Source: DASPJL01 sp035628645 (GTDB lineage: Bacteria; Bacteroidota; Bacteroidia; Cytophagales; Cyclobacteriaceae). From it: DNA of 33,980 nt. Position numbers and translations under genes: made by a program. The stretch lies in assembly GCA_035628645.1 (NCBI GenBank), contig DASPJL010000191.1, forward strand, positions 1 to 33,980, read 5' to 3'. Shown piece after piece: positions 8,352 through 16,396 of the stretch. Below the pieces are notes generated by a model. It made no database searches. It saw nothing but the letters and a program-made list of their open reading frames with translations, and was not told the DNA's origin. Position 1 is the first letter of the stretch; each line of letters begins with the position of its first letter.

Positions 8352-9450
8352 TCTTTTTTTGTGCAGGAATTGAAACTGATATTTTAGTGCCTACATTTTC
8401 CTCACTTTCAATTCTGATTTCGCCATTTAGCCTTTGGAGAATTGCTTTAGTAATAAACAAACCTAAACCTGCTCCTTTTGAAGCGGTGCTTCCCCGGAAA
8501 AACATATCAAATATTTTGTCGTGTATAAATTCAGGAATTCCAACACCATTATCTTCCACAACAAAATGGAACCCATTTTCCAATGATTCCATGAAACAAT
8601 TTACAGCTCTACTGTCCTTATTTTTATCAGAAAATACGATCGAATTATGAATCAGATTGTAACAGATTGTCATTAAAAGATTGAGTTCACCAAAAGTCAT
8701 TCCTGACCCCCTGCTTGATAATTTAAAATCAACGTCTTTAAAGTCAGTAATTTCCGAGACTTTACTTACCAGCTTTGATTCAAAATCTTTTAAATTGATG
8801 GAATCAACGGTTATTTCATCTGCGTATACATGTTGAAAACTGCTCAGGTTTAAGATTATCCCCTCCATTTTGCCCACCACCTGATCGATGAGATTTACAT
8901 AATTGTTAAACTCTTCCGGGTTTTGAGCTTCGGAATCTTTGATTAGGTTTAGTATTCCTTTAATAGAACAAATCGGGCTACGGATATCGTGAGAAATACG
9001 ATAAACCAACGTTTTTAATTCATTGACCTTTATTTCTAACTGTGCTTCTGCCTGTTTTCTTCGCTCTCTTTCTTTTGTTTCGTCTAGCGCCCTTTTTATC
9101 GAATGTTCGAGTTTATTTAAATTCTCTTTCAGCACATAGTCGATTGCTCCTTGCTTTAGTGTTTCTACAGCTAACTCTTCCCCTATAGTACCTGAAACAA
9201 ATATAAAGGGAACATCAGGATGAGATTGCCTTGCAATTTTTAATGCTTCCAAGCCGCTAAAGGCCGGAATGGAGAAATCAGAGAGAATAAGGTCAGGAGC
9301 AAATTGCCTTAAACTGGTTCTGAAATCTTCCTCAGTAAAGGCTCTTTTGATTGTAAATGGGAAAGTAAAGCTCTTTAGCCTTCTTTCAACAAGTTCAAAA
9401 TCAAAATCGTTGTCTTCTACAGCTAGAATTTTTATTGGCTTATCGATCAT
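8329..9450 (-). CDS. Receiver-histidine kinase (REC-HisKA-HATPase), convergent to the cheR-cheB cluster
   Basis: A 373-residue soluble protein with the same layout as the product at 6785-7906 but from a different receiver subfamily. The receiver (~6-125) has AVEDND, acceptor D58 (LILSDFSIPAFSG), SGT and a lysine in VLKENL (no proline after it, as in receiver-PAS/kinase proteins). A coiled coil rich in K/R/E (~122-147) leads to H154 (ISHDIRSPICSIKG), a degenerate N-box (ICYNLIHNSIVFSD), DNGVGIP and GAGLGLFIT. It converges on and overlaps the single-domain receiver gene tail to tail by 23 bp. It probably belongs to the same network, but that rests on position alone. Confidence 0.92.
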   Translation of the reverse strand: MIDKPIKILAVEDNDFDFELVERRLKSFTFPFTIKRAFTEEDFRTSLRQFAPDLILSDFSIPAFSGLEALKIARQSHPDVPFIFVSGTIGEELAVETLKQGAIDYVLKENLNKLEHSIKRALDETKERERRKQAEAQLEIKVNELKTLVYRISHDIRSPICSIKGILNLIKDSEAQNPEEFNNYVNLIDQVVGKMEGIILNLSSFQHVYADEITVDSINLKDFESKLVSKVSEITDFKDVDFKLSSRGSGMTFGELNLLMTICYNLIHNSIVFSDKNKDSRAVNCFMESLENGFHFVVEDNGVGIPEFIHDKIFDMFFRGSTASKGAGLGLFITKAILQRLNGEIRIESEENVGTKISVSIPAQKKINMLAGN

Positions 9451-9854
9451 TAATCTGGTTATTATCTGAATTTATTTCATCGAAGTTTGTCGGAGAAAAC
9501 ACAAACAGGATGCTTCTCTTTCTATAGCAATGAGTTAGATTTCTTACGAATGGTTTTTGTAATTATGATAATTTTAAGAATTTACTAGATAAAATATATA
9601 AGCTTCAATTTAATATTCTTTTCATATAGAAACAAGGTTATAGGGGAAAATTTAAGCTCTAATTTTTGAATTTAGAATATTTAGGTAGGATTGCCTTCTA
9701 TTTAGAGAAAGGGATGGTTAGAAAAAAATAGTACTTTGTGGCTTTAAATGCTGTTTCCTCCACTATTTGTTTTTTTACCATGGAAGGCATAGAGAAATGC
9801 GAAGAGGAAACGGAGAAAAACTTTGTGTAATCTCCGTTCCCTCAGTGGTTGTTT
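9451..9854. other. Gene-free spacer, 404 bp
   Basis: AT-rich spacer between two minus-strand genes, with no open frame that looks coding on either strand. The left part should hold the promoter of the receiver-kinase gene; I could not place convincing promoter boxes. The right end holds the decayed palindromic element annotated separately. Confidence 0.5.
9769..9852. repeat. Degenerate intergenic palindromic phrase, copy 2
   Basis: The phrase runs from TTTTTTTACCATGGAAGGC through AACGGAGAAAAACTTTGTG to CCTCAGTGGTTGTTTTTA. The two halves are imperfect inverted copies (TTTTTACCA... / ...GTGGTTGTTTTTA; AACGGAG / CTCCGTT). The wording matches the decayed elements near 0.5 kb and 32.7 kb. It sits directly after the GH2 stop codon on the minus strand, where it could act as a terminator. 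Confidence 0.5.
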
Positions 9855-11675
9855 TTACTCTTTATTTAAAATATTAATGACTTCCTGGTTGATTTTTCTT
9901 ACCCTTTCTTCATTCATTTTGATCACCTTCCGGTCATAAGTCATAAAGCCATTTACTTCAATTTCCACATCAGTTGTCTGTGTGTAAACTGCTGCTGAAA
10001 ATCCTGCTTTTATAAGTTGTTTTAGTTCTTCCGCATACTTTACATACTCATCCGTTACTTCATCCGAGCTTTTAAACTGGACATAGCCCCAATTTCGTTT
10101 TGGTTCCCAAAGATGTCCTTCCAACGCCAGTCCTATTCCACCATATTCTCCAAGTACCGTAGGCCTTTGTGCATCATATAAGTATAAAGAAGGGCCAGGG
10201 TAATTATGTAAGTCTAGCATATCTCCAACAGGAAAATGATTTCCTCCGCTGGCAGGATTTACGAGACGACTTGGGTCGTATTGTTTGGTCCATTCTACTA
10301 TTTCTTTTGTCTTAAATTGTCCCCAGGCCTCATTAAAAGGAACCCATGTAACAATGCTTGGGTAAGAGTGCAGGTAATCCATGATCTCCTTCCATTCCTT
10401 GCGGAAGTTAGCCTCTGATTCTGCGCTTCTCTGGAGCTCCTGCCCTTCGAAGTATTTCCTCATTTGCCATATAGGCGCTTCATCTCCGCTTGGCATATCT
10501 TGCCAAACCAGTATTCCCATTCTGTCGCAATGCGTATACCATCTGGCAGGCTCTACCTTTACATGTTTCCTGATCATGTTAAACCCAAGATCTTTGGTCT
10601 TTTTTATATCATATATCAACGCTTCATCTGTGGGTGCGGTATACAGACCGTCGGGCCACCAGCCCTGGTCAAGCGGACCAAATTGAAAGTAATCCTTGTT
10701 ATTTAGCTGGATTCTTACGATCCCGTTTTCATCTCTTTTGGTGGAGATCTTTCTCATTCCAAAGTAACTCTTTACCCTGTCCACTAATTTTCCATTAGAG
10801 TAAATGGAAACTTCTGTATTGTATAAAAAAGGAGATTCAGGGCTCCATATTTTTGGGGAGGACAATTGAAGCTCCAAAGGTTGACCGGCTAAAGATCTGG
10901 ATGTTGCTACCTGATTCTTCCCGTCAAAAACTTTAACTTCTATTATATTGGGTTTGTTTTGTCCTTCGGTTAATACTTCAATATTTACCCGGCTTTTATC
11001 CAAGTCAGGTGTAGTGTTGAGTTTGGAAATATAATTCTCAGGAACAGGCTCCAGCCATACGGTTTGCCATATGCCTGTTACCGGCGTATACCATATCGCC
11101 TCTGGTTTTTTAACCTGTTTCCCTCTTGGCTGATATCCCTCATCGGTGGGATCCCACACCCTCACTACTAGTTTTTGTGAACCTGTTTTATTTAAAAGCG
11201 GAGTGATGTCAAAAGAAAAAGGAGCATAGCCGCCAGTGTGGGTGCCTGCTTTTATTTCATTTACCCAAACATCCGCCTTCCAGTCTACCGCTCCAAAATG
11301 CAGGAGTATGTTTTTACCTTTCCATTTAGCCGGCACATCAAATGTCCTTCTGTAAACCAATTCATTACCTTCACCGACAGTTTTCATTACGCCCGAAAGG
11401 GAAGATTCGACCGGAAAAGGGACAAGTATTTTTCCGGAGTAATCGGAAGGCAAAGCTTCTCCCACTGAGGTGATGGTATAATCCCACAATCCATTTAAAT
11501 TCATCCATTCGCCACGATCCATAATTGGACGTGGATATTCATTAAGAACATTAGAGGGATTTATTTTTCCTGCCCAGTCTGTTTTGATTTTATCTCCTGC
11601 CGGTTTCCATTGGGCGTTTGTTGAAAAGGAAGACCATACAAAAAGCAGAATAAGAAATAACTTGGTTTTATGCAT
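9855..11675 (-). CDS. Secreted glycoside hydrolase family 2 protein
   Basis: Exo-acting glycosidase of the beta-galactosidase/beta-glucuronidase superfamily. The 606-residue protein has a signal peptide (MHKTKLFLILLFVWSSFSTNA, likely cut before Q22), a jelly-roll sugar-binding domain (~50-210, with LVYRRTFDVP and WVNG-like DVWVNE), an Ig-like domain (~215-310) and a TIM-barrel catalytic domain (~312-600). The catalytic acid/base fits E449 in PFNEAWGQ and the nucleophile E510 in LGEYGG. The length is at the short end of the family; no C-terminal extra domains and no T9SS tail, so periplasmic location is likely. It lies 47 nt downstream of the DUF2961 gene on the same strand, so the two probably form an operon acting on one glycan. 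The exact substrate cannot be read from the sequence. Confidence 0.93.
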   Translation of the reverse strand: MHKTKLFLILLFVWSSFSTNAQWKPAGDKIKTDWAGKINPSNVLNEYPRPIMDRGEWMNLNGLWDYTITSVGEALPSDYSGKILVPFPVESSLSGVMKTVGEGNELVYRRTFDVPAKWKGKNILLHFGAVDWKADVWVNEIKAGTHTGGYAPFSFDITPLLNKTGSQKLVVRVWDPTDEGYQPRGKQVKKPEAIWYTPVTGIWQTVWLEPVPENYISKLNTTPDLDKSRVNIEVLTEGQNKPNIIEVKVFDGKNQVATSRSLAGQPLELQLSSPKIWSPESPFLYNTEVSIYSNGKLVDRVKSYFGMRKISTKRDENGIVRIQLNNKDYFQFGPLDQGWWPDGLYTAPTDEALIYDIKKTKDLGFNMIRKHVKVEPARWYTHCDRMGILVWQDMPSGDEAPIWQMRKYFEGQELQRSAESEANFRKEWKEIMDYLHSYPSIVTWVPFNEAWGQFKTKEIVEWTKQYDPSRLVNPASGGNHFPVGDMLDLHNYPGPSLYLYDAQRPTVLGEYGGIGLALEGHLWEPKRNWGYVQFKSSDEVTDEYVKYAEELKQLIKAGFSAAVYTQTTDVEIEVNGFMTYDRKVIKMNEERVRKINQEVINILNKE

Positions 11676-11722
11676 GCTTGAGTTGTTTTGATTAGTTTAA
11701 TGATTGATAATCTATATTATTT

Positions 11723-12871
11723 TTAGTTTACTTCCAGGTCGTTTTTTGAAGGTAGCTTTGGGAATGGAGCGTGTGGCTCCGCCTGGTACCAATATACTAC
11801 CGAACTAATATCTGATTGTTGTGGCAAATACCTTTCTTCACTTCTCCACCCTAAGTCCTGGATGGTAACCTTTAGTTCTTTTTCAAAACGAATGGGATCC
11901 AGAATATGCCACCGATACATTCCAAATCGTTGTTGTGCCCGGTAAACTCCATCAGGCCTGATTACCTGATGCAGTCCTGCATAGGCAGTGGAATATTCCT
12001 CATACTGGTGCGTCTTCTTATTTTCAAAATTATAGGAGCCGCAGAAGTAATCTTCGGTGCCTGTGCCGTTAATGGTGGGATACTTTTTGTCACCATCCAT
12101 GTAAAATTTAATTTCACCTTCTCCCCACCATCCGTTATTATTCACTCCAAAGGCCATATAAGTTCCGACATAATGCCCTTTTCCTTTGATGCCGTCAACC
12201 AGTGTATAAAGAGAGCCTTTGGTAGGATTGCTTCTTCTGAATTGAGCGTGAAAATAACCTGCATCTGCCGGTACTTCCGTTAAGGTGTAATCTATTTGAA
12301 AATAAAGGTTCATGGATTCGGAACTGATGTTTTCCATAGTAATTCTACATTTTCTCCTGAACGGCATTTGCCAGTAGGAGTTGAAGGCGCTGCCCGGGTT
12401 TACGGTAATCGCCAGGGAATTTAAAGGCGCATATTCGCCCCATCCCATTCCAAAGAAATCTCCCACTGGTACCTCTACCGAAGGCTCTTTTTCATCATCC
12501 CAGTAAAACCTCAGAATTGAATACCTCCAGTTTCCAGTCGGTGTCATCCAGATATGCTGGATGGATCCTGGTCCAGTTATGTCGGCTAATGTTATCGTTT
12601 TGCCACCTTCGATCCTAATATAGGGATTCACCTTCCAACCTACGCCTAGTTCGCGGGCTTGTTTGCCGCTAACTCCCTGTTCCAGGGTCGCCATTCCTCC
12701 TTTGCCAGGTTCTCCAGTAGGATTTTCAGGACTTATGGATCTTGTTTTGCTGTCAGACAACCTATAAAGATTTCCCATATTCATATCCAGTCCGTTGAAG
12801 TTTTCGGATTTTTGGGAAAATAGCGGTAAGCTGATCAGAATAAATGACAGTAGCGTTAGTATCTTTTTCAT
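11723..12871 (-). CDS. Secreted DUF2961 protein (GH172-type glycosidase)
   Basis: A 382-residue protein with a signal peptide (about residues 1-19, MKKILTLLSFILISLPLFS) and a full DUF2961 double jelly-roll domain. DUF2961 has been classed as glycoside hydrolase family 172, whose characterised members act on alpha-D-fructofuranosides or D-arabinofuranosides. Recognisable family segments are GPGSIQHIW, DDEKEPSVEVPVGDFFG, GGEG-like NNNGWWGEGEIKFY and GTGTEDYF. By family comparison E273 (in GTGTEDYF) and E291 or E292 are the best candidates for the catalytic pair; this assignment is from memory of the family and not certain. It is the first gene of a two-gene unit with the GH2 enzyme. No SusC/SusD or sugar regulator is seen next to it. 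Confidence 0.88.
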   Translation of the reverse strand: MKKILTLLSFILISLPLFSQKSENFNGLDMNMGNLYRLSDSKTRSISPENPTGEPGKGGMATLEQGVSGKQARELGVGWKVNPYIRIEGGKTITLADITGPGSIQHIWMTPTGNWRYSILRFYWDDEKEPSVEVPVGDFFGMGWGEYAPLNSLAITVNPGSAFNSYWQMPFRRKCRITMENISSESMNLYFQIDYTLTEVPADAGYFHAQFRRSNPTKGSLYTLVDGIKGKGHYVGTYMAFGVNNNGWWGEGEIKFYMDGDKKYPTINGTGTEDYFCGSYNFENKKTHQYEEYSTAYAGLHQVIRPDGVYRAQQRFGMYRWHILDPIRFEKELKVTIQDLGWRSEERYLPQQSDISSVVYWYQAEPHAPFPKLPSKNDLEVN

Positions 12872-13698
12872 TAGTTCAGGTTTAAGTAAGTTTATATCGC
12901 TGTAAATTTTAGAATCCCTGACATATTTTTTTCAACTCCTTATGCACATTAGTTTTTGGATTGCAGGAGCGCTTTCTTCCTACGTTCTCAGACAATCATT
13001 TGTGCAGTATAATTAGTAAAGTTAAAGTACGTTAGTCCCACTGTTTTTAACATGAATTGATTCAATCCGTATTAAATAGACCATTTTCGTAGTGGTTTTA
13101 CTTACAACTCCAACTTATGAAAGGTGAAATCTGACCTGGAAAGAGATTCGTTCAATTACCCTTGAGCCAGTGTTGTCGAAATACTTTTATCAGTATTTTT
13201 CTTTGTAAGTCCAAGATTTAACTGTTTATATAACCAATACAATACTGAAGCACAGGGAGGGACTATCGGATTAAAAATTTTCATGGAAATGTTCTTTTTG
13301 TTCGAAAGAGTTTTAGAGCGGGCTTTTCCTGGTACACATTTTAAAGGCTGTGTAATATCAACGCCGTAAAAAATAATTCAATAATTAATAAAAAAAAGTA
13401 TTTAAACGCAAATAGATTGCATTGTACTGCGCTAGCTTCGTATAGTGTTTAAAACAAAACAATAATTTCATCTCAGAACAACGTTGCATCATTCCCGCTT
13501 TGTCGCCTGTGGCATGGGCGAATCCTTTTACAAAACCATCTTGCCAGAGAAAAGATAGCAGTATTCATAAAAGGAGCCTTTGACTTACCTTAAAGATCAG
13601 TGGAGCTAGTGCGGGTAAGGCACAGATCCTCTATGAGTGGTGAATAATTAATTTGAAGGTATAGACTTTCAGAAAGAAAAAATTCCAAGTACTCAAAA
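12872..13698. other. Gene-free stretch, 827 bp
   Basis: No frame on either strand gives a convincing protein. The left ~150 bp should contain the promoter of the DUF2961-GH2 unit. The stretch 13470-13640 is richer in G+C than its surroundings and has several short open frames (for example a ~35-codon minus frame from about 13571), but none has a recognisable family, so it may be a decayed gene or a non-coding RNA. No repeat or strong terminator was found. Confidence 0.5.
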
Positions 13699-13917
13699 CT
13701 AACCCGTCGCGGCATCAGCGTCTCCTTTTGGAACAGGACTATCATCGCCGGTATTGGTTATAAGATCTGATGAAGGAGCAGTCTCTTTTTTAGGATCTTT
13801 TTCGTCTAGATCACGATTTTTGATGCCCGTATTGTTGCCTGCCTTTTCTTCGGGTGATCGTTTCGGGTTGTTTTCCAAGGTTTTATCGGGAGTGTTTTCT
13901 TTATCAATATTTTCCAT
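13699..13917 (-). CDS. Small hydrophilic low-complexity protein
   Basis: A 72-residue product rich in D, E, K, N, P and G, with no hydrophobic core, signal peptide or known domain; probably intrinsically disordered. Typical segments are DKENTPDKTLENNPKRSPEE and DLDEKDPKKE. Small disordered proteins of this kind are common as stress-related or unannotated genes in this phylum, but no function can be given. The ATG follows an A-rich leader without a clear Shine-Dalgarno. The composition is consistent over the whole frame, which argues for a real gene, but the evidence is compositional only. Confidence 0.5.
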   Translation of the reverse strand: MENIDKENTPDKTLENNPKRSPEEKAGNNTGIKNRDLDEKDPKKETAPSSDLITNTGDDSPVPKGDADAATG

Positions 13918-14266
13918 TATTCAATTTACTTTTTAAGAAAGCTTATCCCACTTCTACGAAATAAAATATAAAAGGAATATGGAAAGGTTTGGATTAGCTA
14001 AAATTTTCAGGAATAAAAATAAAAGGCAGCGGTAGTAAAGAATATGCTGCCTTTAATTTAAAAAAGGGGGGGAGGTGTATTTCAACTTGTGAATAAATTT
14101 AAAGAAAAGTCCTTTGAACACGTTTTAGATTTATACGGATTTTAGTACCAATAAACACCTATTTTTTCTTTTTCTGGCAATTTCTAAAACGACCGATCTT
14201 GTTACCCGTAAAAAAAATGAGATGATAGTATATCTATGACCACAATTGGCAATTAAATATTTACAC
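13918..14266. other. Spacer of 349 bp with an orphan hairpin
   Basis: AT-rich, no coding signal. It contains the hairpin at 14022-14054 (annotated separately) and, just after it, a run of seven G at about 14066-14072. The small lipoprotein promoter must lie in its right part. Confidence 0.45.
14022..14054 (-). terminator. Orphan hairpin, terminator-like on the minus strand
   Basis: A perfect 9-bp stem (AAAGGCAGC / GCTGCCTTT) with a 15-nt loop. Read on the minus strand it is followed by TTTTATTTTTATT, which looks like a terminator tail. No minus-strand gene ends just upstream of it, so either it ends an unrecognised short transcript or it is fortuitous. Confidence 0.4.
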
Positions 14267-14500
14267 ATGAGAAATAAACTACTACTTTCTTGTTTGATAG
14301 TCGCTTTAGGCGTCATTTCGTGTGAGGACAATAAGCATGGAGAAACCCATCATGATAGAGAACGGGATCGAGTAGGCGCCTTGGGTATTCAGGGTACAGA
14401 GGTGGAAGAAACAAGTAATTCCAGTGAAACAACTGATCCAGGACGTACTGACCCTAAAAACGATACCATATCTTTTAAAGAAATGAGTGAAAAGGAATAA
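14267..14500 (+). CDS. Small lipoprotein
   Basis: A 77-residue product. I prefer the ATG at 14267 over an in-frame TTG at 14246, because the former gives a clean lipoprotein signal: MRNKLLLSCLIVALGVISC with lipobox VISC and lipidated Cys at residue 19. The mature part (~58 residues) is charged and disordered, rich in E, D, T and S (GTEVEETSNSSETTDPGRTD), so a surface or periplasmic tethered tail is likely. It contains DRERDRVGALGIQ, which resembles DRQRDRVFRNRIQ in the small protein at 17717-17953. No known domain. Confidence 0.6.
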   Translation: MRNKLLLSCLIVALGVISCEDNKHGETHHDRERDRVGALGIQGTEVEETSNSSETTDPGRTDPKNDTISFKEMSEKE

Positions 14501-14576
14501 TTTGATTCTCCAATAAAAGTCCAAAAAATATTCTGGTGAATTACTTTTTTACTTAAGAAACGCTTAAAAATAGTCG

Positions 14577-14970
14577 CAGTGCTCATCTCCGTGCAATATG
14601 TGAGTATACTATTTCTTTTTATTTATCTCACAGATTCCGCAGATTCACACAGAAGAAGGAAAAAATCTGTGAAAATCCGTGCAATATGTAAGCAAACTAT
14701 TTCTTTTTATTTATCTCACAGATTTCACAGATTCACACAGAAAGGGAATAATCCATGAAAATCTGAGTAATCCGTGAGCAAACTTTTTTCTATTTCTCAC
14801 GATTTCTCAGATTCATACAGAAAGGGAAAATAATCTGTGAAAATCCGTGTAATCTGTGAGCAATCTATTTCTTTTTATTTATCTCACAGATATTACAGAT
14901 TCACACAGAAAAAAGGAAATAATCTGTGTAAATCCGTGCAATCTGTGAATAAACTTTTTTTCTATTTTTT
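14577..14970. repeat. Tandem array of palindromic repeat units (four full plus one partial)
   Basis: Units begin at 14625, 14713, 14794 and 14881 (periods 88, 81 and 87 bp), with a right-half copy before the first. Each unit has a left arm like CTCACAGATTTCACAGATTC followed by ACACAGAAA, a 5-12 nt A/G-rich middle, and a right arm like AATCTGTGAAAATCCGTGTA followed by ATCTGTGAG, which is close to the reverse complement of the left arm. Units are joined by a pyrimidine-rich spacer (CTATTTCTTTTTATTTAT). The whole 14501-15053 gap contains no coding signal. It lies between two plus-strand genes. Confidence 0.85.
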
Positions 14971-15053
14971 TCAATAATAATTGAAAGACGAAAAGCTATT
15001 GGCGAACTGCTGTTTAAATCTTTCGTTTTGTTTATAAACAAATTGAGATAGAA

Positions 15054-15593
15054 ATGCAGGAGTTATTTGATATCCCTTATTGGGACGAATTGTTTTTGCC
15101 GACGGTTCCATTGTTAGAGACTTTGCTTAGAGGAACGATCATCTACCTGGCGCTTTTTGCTTTACTCAGATTTATTTTGAAAAGGGAGTCAGGAACACTA
15201 GGGATTACAGACCTGCTTGTTCTTGTCTTGATAACAGAAGCTTCTCAAAACTCAATTGCCGGAGAGTTTAAGTCAATAACGGACGGAATATTCCTCGTAG
15301 CAGTAATTGTTTTCTGGAGCCATGCATTAAACTGGCTGGGATTTAAGTTTCCTTTTTTGCAAAAAATAATAAAGCCCAATAAACTTCCCTTAGTGAAAAA
15401 TGGGAAGATAATAAAAAGGAATATGGCCGAAGAACTGATAACACGGGAGGAGTTGGAAACCGAAATGAGAACAAATGGGGTAGATGATATTAGTAAAGTA
15501 AAAGTAGCCTACATGGAGGGTAATGGGCATATAAGTTTTATATGTAAAGAAGAAAGAAAAACTAGTCCCCCGCCGAAATCTGTAGTAAGATAA
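15054..15593 (+). CDS. DUF421 (YetF-like) membrane protein, second copy
   Basis: A 179-residue protein with the DUF421 layout: three N-terminal membrane segments (about 25-43, 52-70 and 76-95), the central one carrying GITDLLVLVLITEASQNSIAG in place of the FDFILLLIIGEATQQ motif of the copy at 550, then a cytoplasmic domain with LPLVKNGKIIKRNM and a VKVAYMEGNGHISFI strand pair. The C-terminal tail (EERKTSPPPKSVVR) is longer and basic. Identity to the first copy is modest, so they are old paralogues rather than a recent duplication. The start ATG follows GAGATAGAA, a weak ribosome-binding site. No partner gene is attached here, unlike the copy at 550-1479. Confidence 0.85.
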   Translation: MQELFDIPYWDELFLPTVPLLETLLRGTIIYLALFALLRFILKRESGTLGITDLLVLVLITEASQNSIAGEFKSITDGIFLVAVIVFWSHALNWLGFKFPFLQKIIKPNKLPLVKNGKIIKRNMAEELITREELETEMRTNGVDDISKVKVAYMEGNGHISFICKEERKTSPPPKSVVR

Positions 15594-15702
15594 GCCAGTT
15601 TTTACGCTATTCGCGGCCCTTTCAGTACTAAGCCTATAAAGTATTTCCGTATTTTTTGTCAAAAACCTTCTTTACTACGTAGAAATTCCTGAGGTAAAAT
15701 AT

Positions 15703-16353
15703 ATGTTGAAATTACTGATTGCAGAGGACTATAAAATTGTAAGGGAAGGATTAAGGGCTTTATTGACAGACGAGCCTAATTTTGATATTGTCGGTGAAGC
15801 CTGCAGCGAAAAAGAATTGATTGAGTTGCTTACGTCTATTCAGTCTGATGTGGTTCTTATGGACTTTAACCTGCCTGAAATTGATGAGGTAGAAATAACC
15901 AAAAGGTTGATACAAAGTTATCCTTTCGTTAAAATTTTGGCCCTTTCCATACTGAAGAGTGAAGAACACATCAAAGGGATGATTGATGCAGGGGTAGAGG
16001 GATATATTTTAAAAACCGCCGGAAGGGACGAATTGGTAAATGCGATTAACATGGTTTATTCAGGCTATAGATATGTAAGTCCGGAAATAACTCTAAATCT
16101 CTTAAATAAAACTATGTCTGACAATGCCAGCCAGAAACAGATAAACCAAAACTCCAAATCTCAAGTCTCTAAAAGAGAACTTGAAGTATTAAATCTAATT
16201 GCCGATGGTTTTACCAATGTGGAAATTGCCGATAAACTCTTTACAAGTAAAAGAACCATAGAATCCCATAGAAGAAATCTTATCGAAAAGACCCATACAA
16301 AAAATACTGCGGAGCTTGTCAAATATGCACTTTCCAACGGATTGTTAATATGA
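15703..16353 (+). CDS. NarL/LuxR-family response regulator
   Basis: A 216-residue two-domain transcription regulator. The N-terminal receiver has IAEDY in the acidic pocket, acceptor D54 (VVLMDFNLPE), S in ALSIL and lysine in ILKTAGRDEL. The C-terminal LuxR-type helix-turn-helix (~150-212) has SKRELEVLNLIADGFTN, EIADKLFTSKRTIESHRRN and KNTAELVKYA. The usual MDG after the acceptor strand reads IDEVE here, a mild departure. It converges with a PAS-histidine kinase gene 43 bp away, the natural candidate for its cognate kinase. Its target genes are unknown. Confidence 0.95.
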   Translation: MLKLLIAEDYKIVREGLRALLTDEPNFDIVGEACSEKELIELLTSIQSDVVLMDFNLPEIDEVEITKRLIQSYPFVKILALSILKSEEHIKGMIDAGVEGYILKTAGRDELVNAINMVYSGYRYVSPEITLNLLNKTMSDNASQKQINQNSKSQVSKRELEVLNLIADGFTNVEIADKLFTSKRTIESHRRNLIEKTHTKNTAELVKYALSNGLLI

Positions 16354-16396
16354 ACAGCCAGTCAGAAGCGGGATGTGAAAATTTAAAGTGAGAAAC

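Noticed and set aside
13270..13370. Short plus-strand frame starting ATGGAAATGTTC
   Set aside because: Only 28 codons, no recognisable composition or family, and no ribosome-binding signal.
14246..14266. TTG start for the small lipoprotein
   Set aside because: It would add seven residues before a clean signal peptide; the ATG at 14267 is better.
14577..14970. CRISPR array
   Set aside because: The units are palindromic as a whole, spaced 81-88 bp with similar rather than unique intervening sequence, and there are no cas genes.
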